NCBI GenBank assembly: GCA_036346225.1
Contig: JARFIW010001491.1
Span: 682,001 to 746,000, forward strand
DNA: 64,000 bases
Direction: 5' to 3'
Source of the DNA: Platerodrilus igneus
Lineage: Eukaryota; Arthropoda; Insecta; Coleoptera; Lycidae
Numbering within the stretch: position 1 is the stretch's first letter; each line of letters opens with the position of its first letter. This document shows, piece by piece, positions 1-11,376 of this stretch. The notes below the pieces were generated by a model. That model was not told the DNA's origin. It ran no database searches and worked only from the letters and a program-made list of their open reading frames with translations. The position numbers were made by a program, and so were the translations under genes.

Positions 1-900
1 GGTTTAATCCCCAAAGAAGATTAAGAAGAATACTAAACAAACCACAACAAACATACAGGGAGTAGTTAAATTGTTCTTGTCGCAAAATTCTACCAGCCTA
101 TTCTTTTGTCATTTCTCATGCCTAAACCAAATAAACCTACTACTGCTCCTTTCCGACTCTTCCCTATCACAGCATTAAAGTCTCCCGTAATTATTAAATA
201 TTCATGTTCTTTTACGTACCTTAGTAGGTCTTCGCTGTCTTTGTAGATCGCCTCTATCTCTTGTACTTTTGTAAGTAGTATTTTATATGTTGTCCTATCT
301 TCTTTCGCATAACTATCCCCACGCCCGAATTTCCTTCCTCTGATGCTGTATGAATTACCCTAAAGTCTCCTTTCCAAAAATCCCCCGCCTCTGACCAGTG
401 AACTTCGCTAATCCCCTACTATGTCTAGTGCTAACCTTTTCATTTCAATTTTCAAGTTCTCCAGCTTACCTACTCGCTTCATACTTCTGACATTCCACGC
501 TCCGGCTCGCAAAATGTTCACAACTCTTTTTTTATACTTTCGGATCACATCCCCCGAAGTAGTCCCCTCCCAGAGATCTAAATTGGCGACTATTTTACCC
601 CCGGAATCTTTTACCCTAGGGGATGCCATCATCTTTAATAACAATTTCTGTACGTAGTGTACTGGACAGGTAATGTGGTGGTTTCCCGTTGCCTTCCAAA
701 TTGCAGTAGTGTGTCTTACAATGTCATATCGACCCTCTATGGTCTCTGCCACTCTAAGTACCGAAAAAGCTGCTACCCTCTTTCGGGGACCTGTCTTAGT
801 CTGATTCCTTACTAAAGACCCCACTAATTTGGTTAAATCTATAGTTCGGCTCTTCAGCTCACTGAAACACGCAAGCCATTCTACCCGTTCTAGTATTTTC
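1..900 (-). mobile_element. RTE-like LINE remnant, endonuclease part
   Basis: Read on the minus strand, this is the start of an endonuclease/reverse transcriptase polyprotein of the kind often mislabelled craniofacial development protein 2-like in insects. A 138-codon frame (824 to 408) ends in the typical opening AGAWNVRSM of an APE-type endonuclease near 500. The catalytic-core block EYLIITGDFNA is legible near 173-211, in a different frame, so the copy is broken. The element is cut by the window edge. The stretch at about 62-180 is nearly the same as 48530-48650, so both belong to one family. The residues upstream of AGAWNVRSM are unassigned and the upper boundary near 900 is a guess. Confidence 0.75.
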
Positions 901-2355
901 TTCCAGGTGCAGGTCTGTTCAGAATGGAAATCACAAGCATAAGCATAAAACTGAATTCATAAAATTGCAACAATAAAGATCTTTAAATGATTGTTACAGT
1001 ATTAATAATAAATATCATCTCTTTTTTATTAAGTAACAGTTAAAGTTTAAGCAACAATAAAAACTAATGATTATCCTGTTTCGACAATTACAACTACATT
1101 GACTCACCTCTAACAAACATATCTCCGTGTAAGAACGAATTTAAGCCAGAAAGCATGGCTCCAAATTGATCTGCAGTATTTAATGTATCTGTTTTGTCCG
1201 GATATTAGAGAAGCAACTTCCTCGAAACAACATCCGCGGCTACCGAAAACTAACTACAGATGCCAAAGGAATTATGTTGCCGAACATTTACCCTCTCCAT
1301 TTCGAGTTGAAGATACCAATAGGAAATCAAGTAGTAGAGTATTATGGTCTTCCAAATCGACCAACGGTACACTGTGAAAAGTGAAAGAGAAGAGGACCGT
1401 TCTAGGGATCCCTTCTAAGATTTAGTATAAATAAAGACGACTGACTCCTAATTGTTAGAAAACCAGCTACAAAAACATTTCCTGTGTTTTAAGTCGCGAA
1501 CAAAAGAATCAAGGTAGGAAACAACAAACGTCCGAAATTAGTTACTTTAAATTTCTCAGATCTGTCTAATAACAATAAAGTCAGGTTGCCGTCTCAGGGA
1601 TCGATGTAAATATCAAGAGCGATGACTAAATTGTGATTTTAAGCAGATTTGTTGAATATATCGCTCTTATGCATACAAGTTTCATCAAGAAAGAATATGA
1701 AACACCTCAACGAAAATATTAGTGAAATACAAATTCACGCGAATTTTCAAATGCAACTATTATATCTTAAGAAATAGATTGTTACATTGTATAATTGAAG
1801 GATACATTATAAAAGGTTAATGAAAGTTCATAATCAGACGTGAGAAAGGAAGCAACTACTTTGTATTCCAGACGTAACATGATACTGCAGGTGCAATTCA
1901 CAATAGATTATAAGAAAGCAATTGTTAGAATGAAGACTACTAAGAAGTAATACAATGTATTTTATCAAGAAGTAGCAGACATGAGATCTGCACTTCCCAC
2001 AAGACGATGCGAAGACAGTGATAGCATAAATACCCTAAAGAGCCCATGATGGCCAGTCAGTCTCGAACTTCATAACTTTAACATTGTTGGTTGTTCAGCT
2101 ACTCATTGGTAATCAGTAACTTTGAATATTTGTTAATGAAAACGTTAATGAACATAACGTCCAAATTGTCAAACTATTATTGTAATTACTGTATAAATAA
2201 AATACACTCGATAGGAGTGTTTTTTGGAAATAAAGACTTTTTTAAAAGAAGTTCCCAAAGGCCCAAAACCTATCTCGCGTTACAAATGGATTGGCAATAT
2301 TTCTTTCTTTGAGGTTATGTGGAATTGGTGGTTTATACACGTCCGCCAAGAACTG
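901..2355. other. No recognisable gene
   Basis: AT-rich DNA between the LINE remnant and the first Gypsy element. The few short frames (for example 1183-1377) have no recognisable domain. The last four bases before the LTR, CGCA at 2356-2359, are the left target duplication of Gyp-1. Confidence 0.6.
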
Positions 2356-2359
2356 CGCA

Positions 2360-2470
2360 TGTAACACCCAAGAACATTTTTAAATTAATCCAAATTTCAA
2401 ATGATATTTTCTGCCAATCACAGAGAATTCTATCTAAAAGGTAACCCATCACTGACCAGAATTAATATAG
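2360..2470 (+). repeat. Gyp-1 5' LTR, truncated to 111 bp
   Basis: These 111 bases match 17760-17870, the first 111 bases of the 3' LTR, with five substitutions. After 2470 the sequence jumps straight to the gag leader. About 1.75 kb of LTR and the primer-binding site are therefore missing here. Confidence 0.85.
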
Positions 2471-2478
2471 GAAAAAAA

Positions 2479-3288
2479 ATGCAACCAGTCGAGGAACGAG
2501 TGCTAAATTTTGAAAACAAGGTAAAAGAAAACAATGTTTTGGTTGTAGGGGAAATTAAAGATTTGGGGGGTAGCATTGAACGGGTAGAAAACCGAATAGT
2601 AAATTATGAATGTGAATTAAGTAGAGTCGAAAAACAGGCAAATGAAACAATTAACAAATTAAGTATGAAAATAAAGCAGTTAAATGACAAAATGTCTGCA
2701 TCTAAAATAAGTCAAGTCATTCATGTGGGTACAAGTAGCTATGAGGGCGAGAAACCCAAGTTTGATGAGAATAGAGGTAAAACCCATCCCGTTAGGTTTA
2801 TAAAAAACTTAGAAAAATACTTTGAAATAAGTCCAATGTCGGATGGACAAAAGGTTAGATTTGCAACGAGCTGTTTGGAAGGGGATTAATTAATTTGGGT
2901 AACACGTTTTGAATTAAATTGAAATACGTTTCAGGATTTTAAATCTCAGTTTCTGGCTACGTACTGGTCATTGCGAAAGCAAGAAGAAATTAGATATCAA
3001 GTACATGAACCACGTACATATAATGCACAAGTAGGTAGTATAAAACACCATGAATGGTATTGGTTGGAGAGGACTCAGTTTTTAGAATCACCTATGGACG
3101 AGTCGTTATTTGTAGAAGCGATAATAAAGCATTTCCCTTTCGATATTGAAAGAATTTTATTAGCATCATGTATTAGTAAAGTAGATGATTTATTGAGAGT
3201 GGTTGAGAGCTTAGATAGGCAGGGTATAAGAGGTAACGGGGGGGGTTTAAACCATAATAAGAACGAAGGAAATGGTAATTATAGAGAC
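2479..3288 (+). pseudogene. gag: Gyp-1 gag, N-terminal part
   Basis: Structural protein of the Gypsy element. I start it at the ATG at 2479, because an in-frame ATG at 2401 lies inside the LTR. Residues 1-80 or so are a charged coiled coil; then comes a capsid-like region with the FDENRGKTHP and RFIKNLEKYF blocks. A stop at 2887-2889 and another soon after break the frame. The frame resumes at about 2971 and reaches NYRD at the insertion point of the R1/LOA-group LINE. The end continues at 10769 and after the SINE at 11110. No zinc knuckle was seen. Function is inferred from the position upstream of an aspartic protease and from the gag-like build. Confidence 0.7.
3276..3288. repeat. Target duplication, LINE insertion (left)
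   Basis: taattatagagac occurs here and again at 10756-10768, exactly bracketing the 7467-bp LINE insertion in gag. Confidence 0.88.
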
Positions 3289-3330
3289 ATTATAATTTGA
3301 ATAAGGGCCGCTATACTTGCGGCCACGTCC

Positions 3331-3361
3331 CCAATGCTCCACCCGGAGGTACTACATTGGG
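3331..3361 (-). promoter_or_regulatory. LINE 3' hairpin shared with SINE
   Basis: On the minus strand this 30-base module starts CCAATG and ends CATTGG, which pair; an inner ACC/GGT can pair too. The same module ends the SINE at 11066-11095 with one difference and recurs split by a solo LTR near 22626-22630 and 23711-23735. It lies about 40 bases from the 3' end of the LINE. A likely role is the binding site of the LINE RT on its RNA. That role is inference. Confidence 0.7.
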
Positions 3362-4520
3362 TTTAAACGCGAAAAATAACGTGCTTCTAATTTATACTAA
3401 CTTCATAGTTGATCCACCCTAAATAAAAACTAAATAAAAATCTAACAAACCTAAAAATCTAACAAACTCTAACAATCTAACAAACCTAAAAATCTGACAA
3501 AAACGGAAACAAAAACAAAACAAAAACTAAAAACAGGGTTGTAAATAATGGTATCCCTAGCGCTGACTTTCGAGTGTACCCGATCAACAAGACACAAGCA
3601 AAAATGAGAGGGGGAGAGATCCGTAATACCGGATAGCAGACGCCGGCTCTGCTTACCAGTGCGACCTGAAGGGTCGTCTTAAAACTATCCAAACCTAGCT
3701 AACTAATTTAAATCCAACCCTAGCTTTCCCTATCATTCCCTAACTGATTTATATTATGATTACAATCTTCACAATTATACTCTTCCTTCCCAAATATATA
3801 CTGCAACCAAAATGGCGACAGAACGTCAAACAAAACAAATATGCCACTTAATACTACAATACATGCTAATAAATAAATATAGTGTAAATATAAAATATAA
3901 ATAAATATAATTATGCAAATATATAAATAAATGTTTAATAAGCGTTAAGCGTTAAGCATATAGCAGTGCACAAAATAGCAAAAGCATTACCCTATTTATC
4001 AGGTGCACTCGCACAAGCATTATGTCGGCTAGCGCCTTTACACACCAAACGTGCTTGTTAAATTATTTCGAAAACTACTAATTAATGTAAATCAATGCTT
4101 GTGCGAGTACAGCCGCCACAATTAAGTCTTACCTCGATAATAAAATTCTCCAGCATCCGAAGATCTGGTCGTCTGCCTACATCTAACTGTAACTTACTTC
4201 TAAGGGGGGATGGGGTGCACTGCTAAAGTCCTGGTGGGTATGCACTAAATGTTTGGGGGGGGGGGATCACAATCACTATCACTATCACTTCACTTTAAAG
4301 TCCTGGTGGGATGCGCGGTTTCACTCTATTTTATTATCTTTGTTTATTTTATTGATTTAATTTAATGAGGGTTTCTGATTTATTTGTTATTGTTTATTTG
4401 TTATTATTTATTCTCGATTTCCCGATTTTCCGCACATAATTATGAAGATAGGCGGTGATTGTATTAATGGCGTGGGGGTTTCTCGTGCATATTGGACATT
4501 TGGGTATAATTATCATGTTA

Positions 4521-4551
<31 letters not shown>

Positions 4552-4670
4552 TTTATTTATTTTTTTTTTATTATTTTTAATATCAGGTTTTGGTTATATC
4601 TATGTTCGTATCCTTACTCACGCCAAGTCAATCTAAAATTTTCCAATCCTCCCACCAACCCCACCGAATT
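3362..4670 (-). other. LINE 3' UTR, repeat-rich
   Basis: Non-coding on the minus strand. It holds a run of short degenerate repeats of the type aaatctaacaaacct at about 3430-3500, the 15-mer taaagtcctggtggg twice (4214 and 4297 regions), a G tract at 4254-4265 and a long (TTA)n tract at 4518-4570. No gene was recognised; short frames such as 3486-3692 and 4442-4636 are low-complexity. Confidence 0.6.
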
Positions 4671-7600
4671 TTACACGCGGTTATCAGTGTCTAATCTCGC
4701 GACCCTTCCCGCGAATTCTTTTAAGGCTGTCCAGAACGCCTTCTGGTTAACCACTTCCCCGACTTCCTCTAGGCTCTTTGGCCATGCCAGACCTAGGATA
4801 GCTAGTTTGCTATCAGCCAACCCTCGATTTTCCGCCTCAAGCGGGCAGTCGAAGAGCACGTGCTCTGCGCTTTCCGCGCCCTCACCGCATTCGCAGCGGT
4901 CGCTGTTGGTTAGTCCGAACCTTTGTATATACGCTTTTAGGGCGCCGTGCCCTGTTATCAACTGCACCATTTTGTGATCGAGCTTAACCTCGATCCTACC
5001 TCTAGCTTCTATGCTCGGTATGAATTTGTGGGTCAACCTGCCCGTGGCAGCGTTGTTCCACCTCTCTTCCCATTGTCGAATTGATTTTTCGCGCAGCTTT
5101 CTTTTGATTAAAGACCTCGGTATCGACGAATGTGATATTCGAAAGTCGCTCGTCGCGGCCTCTTTAGCTAATTCGTCAGCCCTATCGTTTCCTACGTTAC
5201 CATTGTGCGACCTGACCCAACAGAACTTTAAACGTCGAAACTCGAGCGCCGTACGCGCTATTCTCCAGACGTCCGCTTGGAGATCTGTCGAGGTGTTCGT
5301 GTTTGTTAAAGCCGTTAGCGCCGATTTACTATCACTGATTATATAATACTCGTCTCTGCCCGTATGGTTTATTACGTAATCGATAGCCTCACGTATGGCT
5401 ACCAATTCGCACCAGTTCGCGAGTTTGGTTTGAAACCGAAACACCTCCCTTTTCTGCTTATACACGACAAACGCCGCGCCTGCTTGCCCATCGTCCATAC
5501 GTGAACCGTCCGTATAAATTCTGATACCCATCGCGTCCTCATCATCATCGACAAACTCGATTCCTCTAATATCAGCCGGGTGCCCTAACTCAGATACAAC
5601 GATCTTTCTTGCAATTTCTCTATTACCAAGATTAAGATTTTCGATAATTTCGCGCCCTTTTCCTATATTTATTAATCGTCTATCTCTAATCTCCCTAACG
5701 ACATATTCGATAGGGAGAGTCCTACTGATCACCAGGACAGCCTCCGTGGATGTGGTCCTGCACGCTCTCGCCGCTTTTACCGCGGTTATGCGTTGTACGC
5801 TCGTCAATTGACGCATCTCCCGGACTTTACAACCTTCTGCCCATACAGAAGCTGCGTACAGTATTGCCGGCTCAATTGCTCCGGCATAAACCGTCCTCAG
5901 CGATTCGCCCCTGAAACCCCACTTTATTTTAGCCGCCGCCATCATTTTATTTGATATTTCGCCGCCCTTACTTTTTACGTATTGTACGTGCGCTTTCCAA
6001 TTTAATTTATTGTCGATCTTGACGCCGAGGTAGGTAATACAATCTTTAAACGGGATTTTCTCCTCTCCTAGCTCTAACCTAGGAGTTCTCTGTCCTGGTT
6101 TCGTGCCGAAATAAAGCGCCTCTGACTTCGCCGTGTTAAATTTTAATTTTACCGCCTGCGACCATTCGTGTAATTTATTAAGCGCTTCGTTCGGTTTTGT
6201 GCGCATATCCATTAACAATCTCGATCTTACAATTAAAAGTGTGTCATCTGCAAACCCAACGATTGAGCATCCTGCGGGTAACTTGACCCTAAAGATGCTC
6301 TCGTACAACAACTTCCAGAATGTGGGACCAGAACATGACCCTTGCGGGCATCCCCTTTCCACCTCACGCGACAGAACTTCACCCGGAATTTCAACCTGTG
6401 CCAATCGCCCCGAGAAATAGCTCTTGACCAAAGACATCAAGTTTCACGGACAACCCCTACGATCTAACTCGCAAACGATTAATGGCCACCAGGCAGCATC
6501 AAATGCTCCTGAAATGTCCAAAGCAACAACGACACAGTACTCTTTAGCATCTCTTGCCTGCTTAATTTCCCCGACAACGAACTCTAACGCGTCGATAGTC
6601 GACTTGCCCTCCACGAAACCAAACTGTCAGTTATTAAAACCGCCGCTGTCTCGCACTAGGTGCTCAACACGCGTAGTCATAACGCGATCTATAACTTTCC
6701 CCAGCACCGGTAGCAAGCTAATTGGACGATAGCTGCCCGGATCTGACGCATCCGCCTTTTTAGGTTTGGGTATAAATTTCACATTCTGGATTTTCCAGCA
6801 ACGCCGAAAAACGCCCCTTTCTAAACAAAGATTAAACAACCCAACAAAGACACACGGGGTTAACAGGCACGCCTGCAGAGCTGCGTCTGAAGTGATTCCA
6901 TCATGCCCCGGTGCCTTCTTAGGGTTCATCCTCCTAAGAGCCCTGACGACCTCGTGAACTAGGATTGCCTTATCGGCACCTGTTCCTTGCGCCTCTGCAG
7001 CTTCCCGACGTACTAAATCGTGCGACCCTTCATCCCCCCTCGGGATTATCCGATGGGAAAAATTTCTCTAGTAAATATTCCGCTGTGGTTTTAAAACCTT
7101 CCGTGTATTCGCCATTTGTTTTCTTTATATTACTGAGCGCGACTTTTTGTTGTTTTCCTCTAATTACGCGGTATGCGGTTCCCCAGGGTTCTTTCTCTGA
7201 GTTTTGCGTGCAGAATTCTTTAAATTTATTCGTTCGCGTTTCTTCTATTAATATTTTATATTCGCGGTAACTTTGATTATATTCTATTCTCCGTTGTTCT
7301 CTTATATCTCCCGAGGCGCGTTGATAGCGGCGCCTTAGGTTACGCGTTTCTGCCCGCTTGGTGGTTAGTTCCCGGGTCTACCAGGGTACGCTGTCTTTAA
7401 ATGTTTTCTTTTGCGGCATGGAATACGACGACGCATCTACCACCGCGTCGTTCAATTTTTTCGCGAGTGTTTCTACTTCGTCTGCCTCTCGGCAGTTAAA
7501 TAGCTCATTTTCGAGCGCAGGGATACTTTCGCCAAATTTTTCTTTAAACCGCTCCCAATTTGCTTTTTTATTACAGAACCGCGGAAATATAGTTAGCTGC

Positions 7601-8310
7601 TCGTTTGCGCTTGTTTTGGTTTCAACGTCCCATGTTATTAATTTATGGTCAGAGAGCTTTTTCTCGTCCGACCTTAGTTTCCAATTACAAATCGTTTCTA
7701 ACATTTCGTGCGAGACTGCAGTAATATCTATAAAACTGCTGCCTCTATGCGTCTCAAACGTAGGTGAATCATTAGTGTTTATCACACTAAGGTCCAGCGA
7801 GCCTCTATCGTCTTCGATAGGGCTGCCCCATAATGGCGACTTAGCATTAAAGTCTCCCGCGATAATTAAATTTCTATTTCTACCGATTTTACGAAGGATT
7901 CCTTCAATTTGATTTATTAAGTCCTCTGTTTGAGGATTCTCCCGCCAGGAATCAATCGGTGGAAGGTAAGTGCTTATCACGTAAAACGTATGCAATCCCG
8001 TTTTTATTTCTGCGGTGGTTATGAACTCATTCGACAGATTGTTTAGGATTATTCCGGCGCACGTCCCATTATTTATTATTATTCCGCTACGCGGTTGTTC
8101 GCTGTTTGCGTTTAAAACGGTAACCCCCTTCCCTAAACCTGTTATTTTGTGGCTATACAGGTGCGGTTCCTGTATAAGCCCGATGTCGATATTATTTTCG
8201 GAGAATAACTTTACGAAGTTATTTGTTGCCCCTTTACCTTTCGCGAAATTTAGTTGCGCGAATTTAATCTTCTTGCTTCTTATGGACTTTGTTTTATCTT
8301 CACAGTCCAT
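4671..8310 (-). pseudogene. LINE ORF2: endonuclease-RT-RNase H
   Basis: Polyprotein that nicks target DNA and copies the element RNA there. The ATG at 8310 opens an APE endonuclease with QLNFAKGKGA, QEPH, AGDFNAKSPLWGSP, SFIDIT and SDHKLI. RT motifs follow: NPKKAPGHDGI near 6925, SYRPISLLPVLGK near 6740, ALDISGAFD in the broken stretch near 6500, and FADDTLLIV near 6250. RNase H shows IYTDGSR, the E of CELVAIREA, SDSKSALTAL and DRADELAKEA (about 5530-5150). A terminal CCHC-type finger CECGEGAESAEHVLFDC lies near 4850-4905. Stops at about 7376, 6630 and 6440 and a frameshift near 7000 break it; two of the stops look like CGA changed to TGA. The final 589 codons are open. Confidence 0.9.
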
Positions 8311-9672
8311 AATCGATGTTTCGTGTGATTGCGTTCTTCAGACGCTGCATCGTGGGGCATCTACTCGACTTGGCGTCGTGGCGCGTATCGACCTTCGCAC
8401 CACCGCCAGTTCTGTCGTTTACCCTAGCGCAAACCACACAGCAGGGGATTGCCCTCCGGCAATTCTTGAACTCGTGTCCGACGTCGGCACAGTTACCGCA
8501 CTACTGTACCTTCTCCCTGCACTCCATCGATCTATGGCCGTACTCGTAGCACCTGTAGCACTGGGTCATCGAGAAGTGGTCCCGGGCCCAGACTCTTCGC
8601 CACCTGAGGTTTATAGCGTCAGCTAATATGCGTCTCCAAAGTGTGGGGTCACTTCGAAGACTACGTTGACGAAGGGATCCCTAGGGCCCTTTCCGCCAAA
8701 CCTAAATTTCTCCCTCAGGTGGTCTTCGATCTTCAAATCGCCGAAGCGGGGATTCTGGCTCGCGATCAACCGAACCAGTTCTTCTGCCTTCATCCCCGCT
8801 TCGACCCCCGGAAGAACGACCCGTGGACGCTTCTTCTCGATGGTCTTCGCCACGAGCTCTTTGCAGTGACCGCCGACCTTCGACTGCAATTTCTTCGCGT
8901 CTTCTCTGCCTGCGCACTCTTCTACTACTCCGCCCCTGCGAGTCCTACGAGCTCCGACCACGACAAACCCATCACAAGCGGGATCAACCTTTTTCTTCAG
9001 GGCCGACATGACGTTCTCTTTCTCCCCTGTCCTGGCGTCGACCCTAACTGCAAAAGTGGGTCTCGCACCTGCAGCAGCTGCAGCATACGACGCCTTCCGC
9101 GGCATCGGCACCTCCTGGCTCCTGGAACACTGCTGCCCTAAAGCAGAAGTAACCACCGCTGGACTTCCCCCGACAACATCAGCTCTCCCAGAATCACTAG
9201 CCACAAGCCGCAGCCCCCTAACCATACCTATAAGTTGATTCGCCGCGTCGAGGAAATCATCCACGGCGTAGCGAATCCGTTTCCTGTCTTCTACGACGAT
9301 AGTGGCGGAGGTCGTCGGCACCCTCCCGGAGATGGCCGAGTGCGCCTTCTTCACCCTCAATCTCAGGAGGTCCAGCTCATCGAGGTCGCTAGCAGCAACG
9401 CTAACGTCGCTGCTAGTCGACATCTTTCGCTGGGCTCCCGAAGTTGAGGGCGATTCAGGCGCCGCAACCACCCCAGGGGGCCCCGACTCCCCCGACACGA
9501 CCGCCGCAGACACAGGCTCCTCTACCTCCTCCTGAATCCCTAACATTACATCCTTTAACACTACCTTCAGCTGTTTCCCCCCAACAGCGCCCTCAGCCTC
9601 CGACCTATCAGACTCCGACCGATCTCCCCTCTTCCTCCTGGGCAACGGCTCCTCGTCGCGGTGCACCGCCAT
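8300..9672 (-). pseudogene. LINE ORF1, RNA-binding gag-like protein
   Basis: Nucleic-acid chaperone expected to coat the LINE RNA. The frame stays open to an ATG at 9741, but the first 23 residues are hydrophobic and odd, so I prefer the ATG at 9672 (MAVHRDEEPLPRRKRGDRSE). The middle is Ala/Val/Arg-rich. A frameshift near 8623 leads into WRRVWARDHFSMTQC and then knuckles CYRCYEYGHRSMEC and CGNCADVGHEFKNC plus a third cysteine pair. One TAG lies between the first two knuckles. The frame ends at 8300, overlapping the ORF2 start by 11 bases, which suggests coupled translation. GC content is clearly higher than in the surrounding DNA. Confidence 0.82.
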
Positions 9673-10755
9673 GCTGACAAAACAAACGACAAAAACGCAG
9701 CTCAAAAACCACTTGACCGTTACGACGCTAGAAGAACGCAAAACGTTGGTCCAATAAAAATGTTTTGTTTAAAGGTGAACCGTAAGCAACCTTGTATTTA
9801 TTTAAACTTCAAACCGCCCAATTAAATATTAAATTTTTAACAAAAATACAACAAGCACTAAGCGTCAAAATAACAACTAGAACCAAATAAATTCCCTAAC
9901 GCAATTCGATTCAAAATGTACCGTGAAGAACACTATTTATTTATTTTAAATTTTTAAAACCACCAAATCAAATTTAAATAAACTAATTACTTCAAAATAT
10001 TAAAATATCTAATTTATAAACAACAACACTTTATTTTTAAACGTGTAATTAACAAAATAAGTTCGAGCGCAATCGGATTGCGGTACCGGAAACGACCTTT
10101 CATTTAATCGCTTGGTAACTAACACAACTTGTAACTGTTACACCGCTTAATTACACTAAAAATCGATATTAAAGGAACTTTTAAGTACGCATGTACTTAA
10201 ATTACGGAAAATTTCTATTAAAATTCTTTTAAAATTTACAGTTTTTGAGATATTTATTTGATTTAAAACGGGTCTAGGTTTTTGTTATTAGCTTATTATT
10301 TGATTATTCGCGCACTATAAAAAATTCACACACTTTTTGGTTGTTTTACCCGGTTTTTTACTCGATTTACGCGGTTTTTATTTTAAATTTATTATTAAAA
10401 ATGCCTTTTTAAGTTATTTCGAAATTATTTTTCAGTATTAGTTTAGTAGATTTTTGTTTTATTAACCCGAAATTTATTTAGTTTATTTTAAAACGCGGAT
10501 TTGGTTTAAATTACAAAGAAAACGCGATTTATTTAGTTTTTATTTAGTTTAAAATTTTTATTTTACTGCTCTGTATTTAAAATTTGATGCCACACAATTA
10601 TAAAAATAAAACACAATAAAAAAAAAAAAAACAAAGCTTCAAATAAAATAAATTAAAAATAAATAATAAAAACCCTAGATAAAAACTTACTTCTTAGTTG
10701 CTGAAGCGGAGCTCTGCTAAACACGTCCGCTCGTTTCAAGCGGTAACTAGAAAGT
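9673..10755 (-). other. LINE 5' UTR
   Basis: About 1.1 kb of AT-rich non-coding DNA up to the target duplication at 10756. The extreme 5' end (10690-10755) is more GC-rich than the rest. I see no coding frame. Confidence 0.6.
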
Positions 10756-10768
10756 TAATTATAGAGAC
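10756..10768. repeat. Target duplication, LINE insertion (right)
   Basis: Exact repeat of 3276-3288. Confidence 0.88.
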
Positions 10769-10799
10769 AACCAACCAGGGACAAGGGGAGGTTATCAGC

Positions 10800-10813
10800 T
10801 GCATAGAGGTAAA
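10800..10813. repeat. Target duplication, SINE (left)
   Basis: tgcatagaggtaaa, repeated exactly at 11110-11123. Confidence 0.9.
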
Positions 10814-11109
10814 GGCGGCTCCGTGGCGTAGTGGTATGTGTGTGACTACTACGCCCAAGGTCCCGGGTTCATATCCCGACACGGTCCGCTTGAAAAATGT
10901 TAGGCGAGCATTTTTCACAAAAATACACCCTCGTTCGGATGAGAGGTAAAATGGAGGTCCCGTGTGTGAGTGTTGTCACGCACGTTAAAGATCCCTACCT
11001 TGCTTGGAACAGCAAGGGTTCGGCAAAATTCCAAATTTTCCAGGTAAAAAAAACTCGCTTCCTGGCCAATGTAGTACCTTCGGGTGGAGCATTGGAAAAT
11101 CAAATGTAA
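10814..11109 (+). mobile_element. tRNA-headed SINE, copy 1
   Basis: A 296-bp element with a perfect 14-bp target duplication. The first 70 bases resemble a tRNA with an A-box-like TGGCGTAGTGGT and a B-box-like GGTTCATATCC, so pol III transcription is expected. A body follows that is nearly the same as 22375-22630. The 3' end carries the 30-base hairpin module of the LINE at 3331-3361 and then a short A-rich tail without a long poly(A). Confidence 0.88.
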
Positions 11110-11123
11110 TGCATAGAGGTAAA
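11110..11123. repeat. Target duplication, SINE (right)
   Basis: Exact repeat of 10800-10813. Confidence 0.9.
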
Positions 11124-11376
11124 AGGAGTCATTTTGTAACTCGTGAGAATTGGCTTAGAGGCAGACCGAATATAGGAAACAGGTGGGATAATACAAGAAC
11201 GAGTGATTCTGAAAATAGGCAGGCGGAAGTAACACACTCGGCACCAACAGGGAGTGACCCAAACTAGAAGTTACCGGATTACGAGCTCCAGTAGTTCAGT
11301 TTAGAGATAAGTCAGTGGAGCAAGTAAATTATTTGAATTTTTTTCTAAGTTTTGGAAGGAGCTAAAGGGTTCAAAT

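Larger units (their letters stand above)
3289..10755 (-). mobile_element. R1/LOA-group LINE, near full length
   Basis: Non-LTR retrotransposon on the minus strand with a 5' UTR (9742-10755), ORF1 with zinc knuckles, ORF2 with endonuclease, RT and RNase H, and a 1.4-kb 3' UTR. A 13-bp target duplication flanks it, so both ends are real. ORF1 stop and ORF2 start overlap in ATGGACTGTGA at 8310-8300, as in many two-ORF LINEs. The coding regions carry a few stops and frameshifts, so this copy is inactive although nearly complete. The R1/LOA-group assignment rests on the FADD RT box, the ORF1 CCHC knuckles and the RNase H; the clade within that group is not certain. The target is not rDNA. Confidence 0.88.
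10769..11267 (+). pseudogene. gag: Gyp-1 gag, C-terminal part
   Basis: The gag frame resumes after the LINE (10769-10799), is cut by the SINE, and continues at 11110 to a stop near 11267. The tail is rich in Arg, Asn, Thr and Gln (for example RENWLRGRPNIGNRWDN), typical of a basic nucleocapsid end. No CCHC knuckle is present. Confidence 0.65.

Noticed and set aside
4442..4636. Small membrane protein (64 codons)
   Set aside because: Translation of a (TTA)n tract; poly-Leu/Phe is a low-complexity artefact.
7358..7912. 184-codon plus-strand frame
   Set aside because: Antisense of the LINE endonuclease, whose motifs are clear on the minus strand.
8641..9677. Plus-strand frames over LINE ORF1 (166, 76 and 77 codons among others)
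   Set aside because: Antisense shadows of a GC-rich ORF1; no domain.
3289..10755. True R1 element in 28S rDNA
   Set aside because: The flanks are Gypsy gag, with a 13-bp target duplication; no rDNA present.
10818..10885. tRNA gene
   Set aside because: A and B boxes are there, but the sequence is part of a 296-bp SINE with target duplications and recurs at 22375; the cloverleaf is not convincing.
11004..11267. Separate 87-codon gene
   Set aside because: It mixes SINE and gag sequence across the SINE border at 11109.
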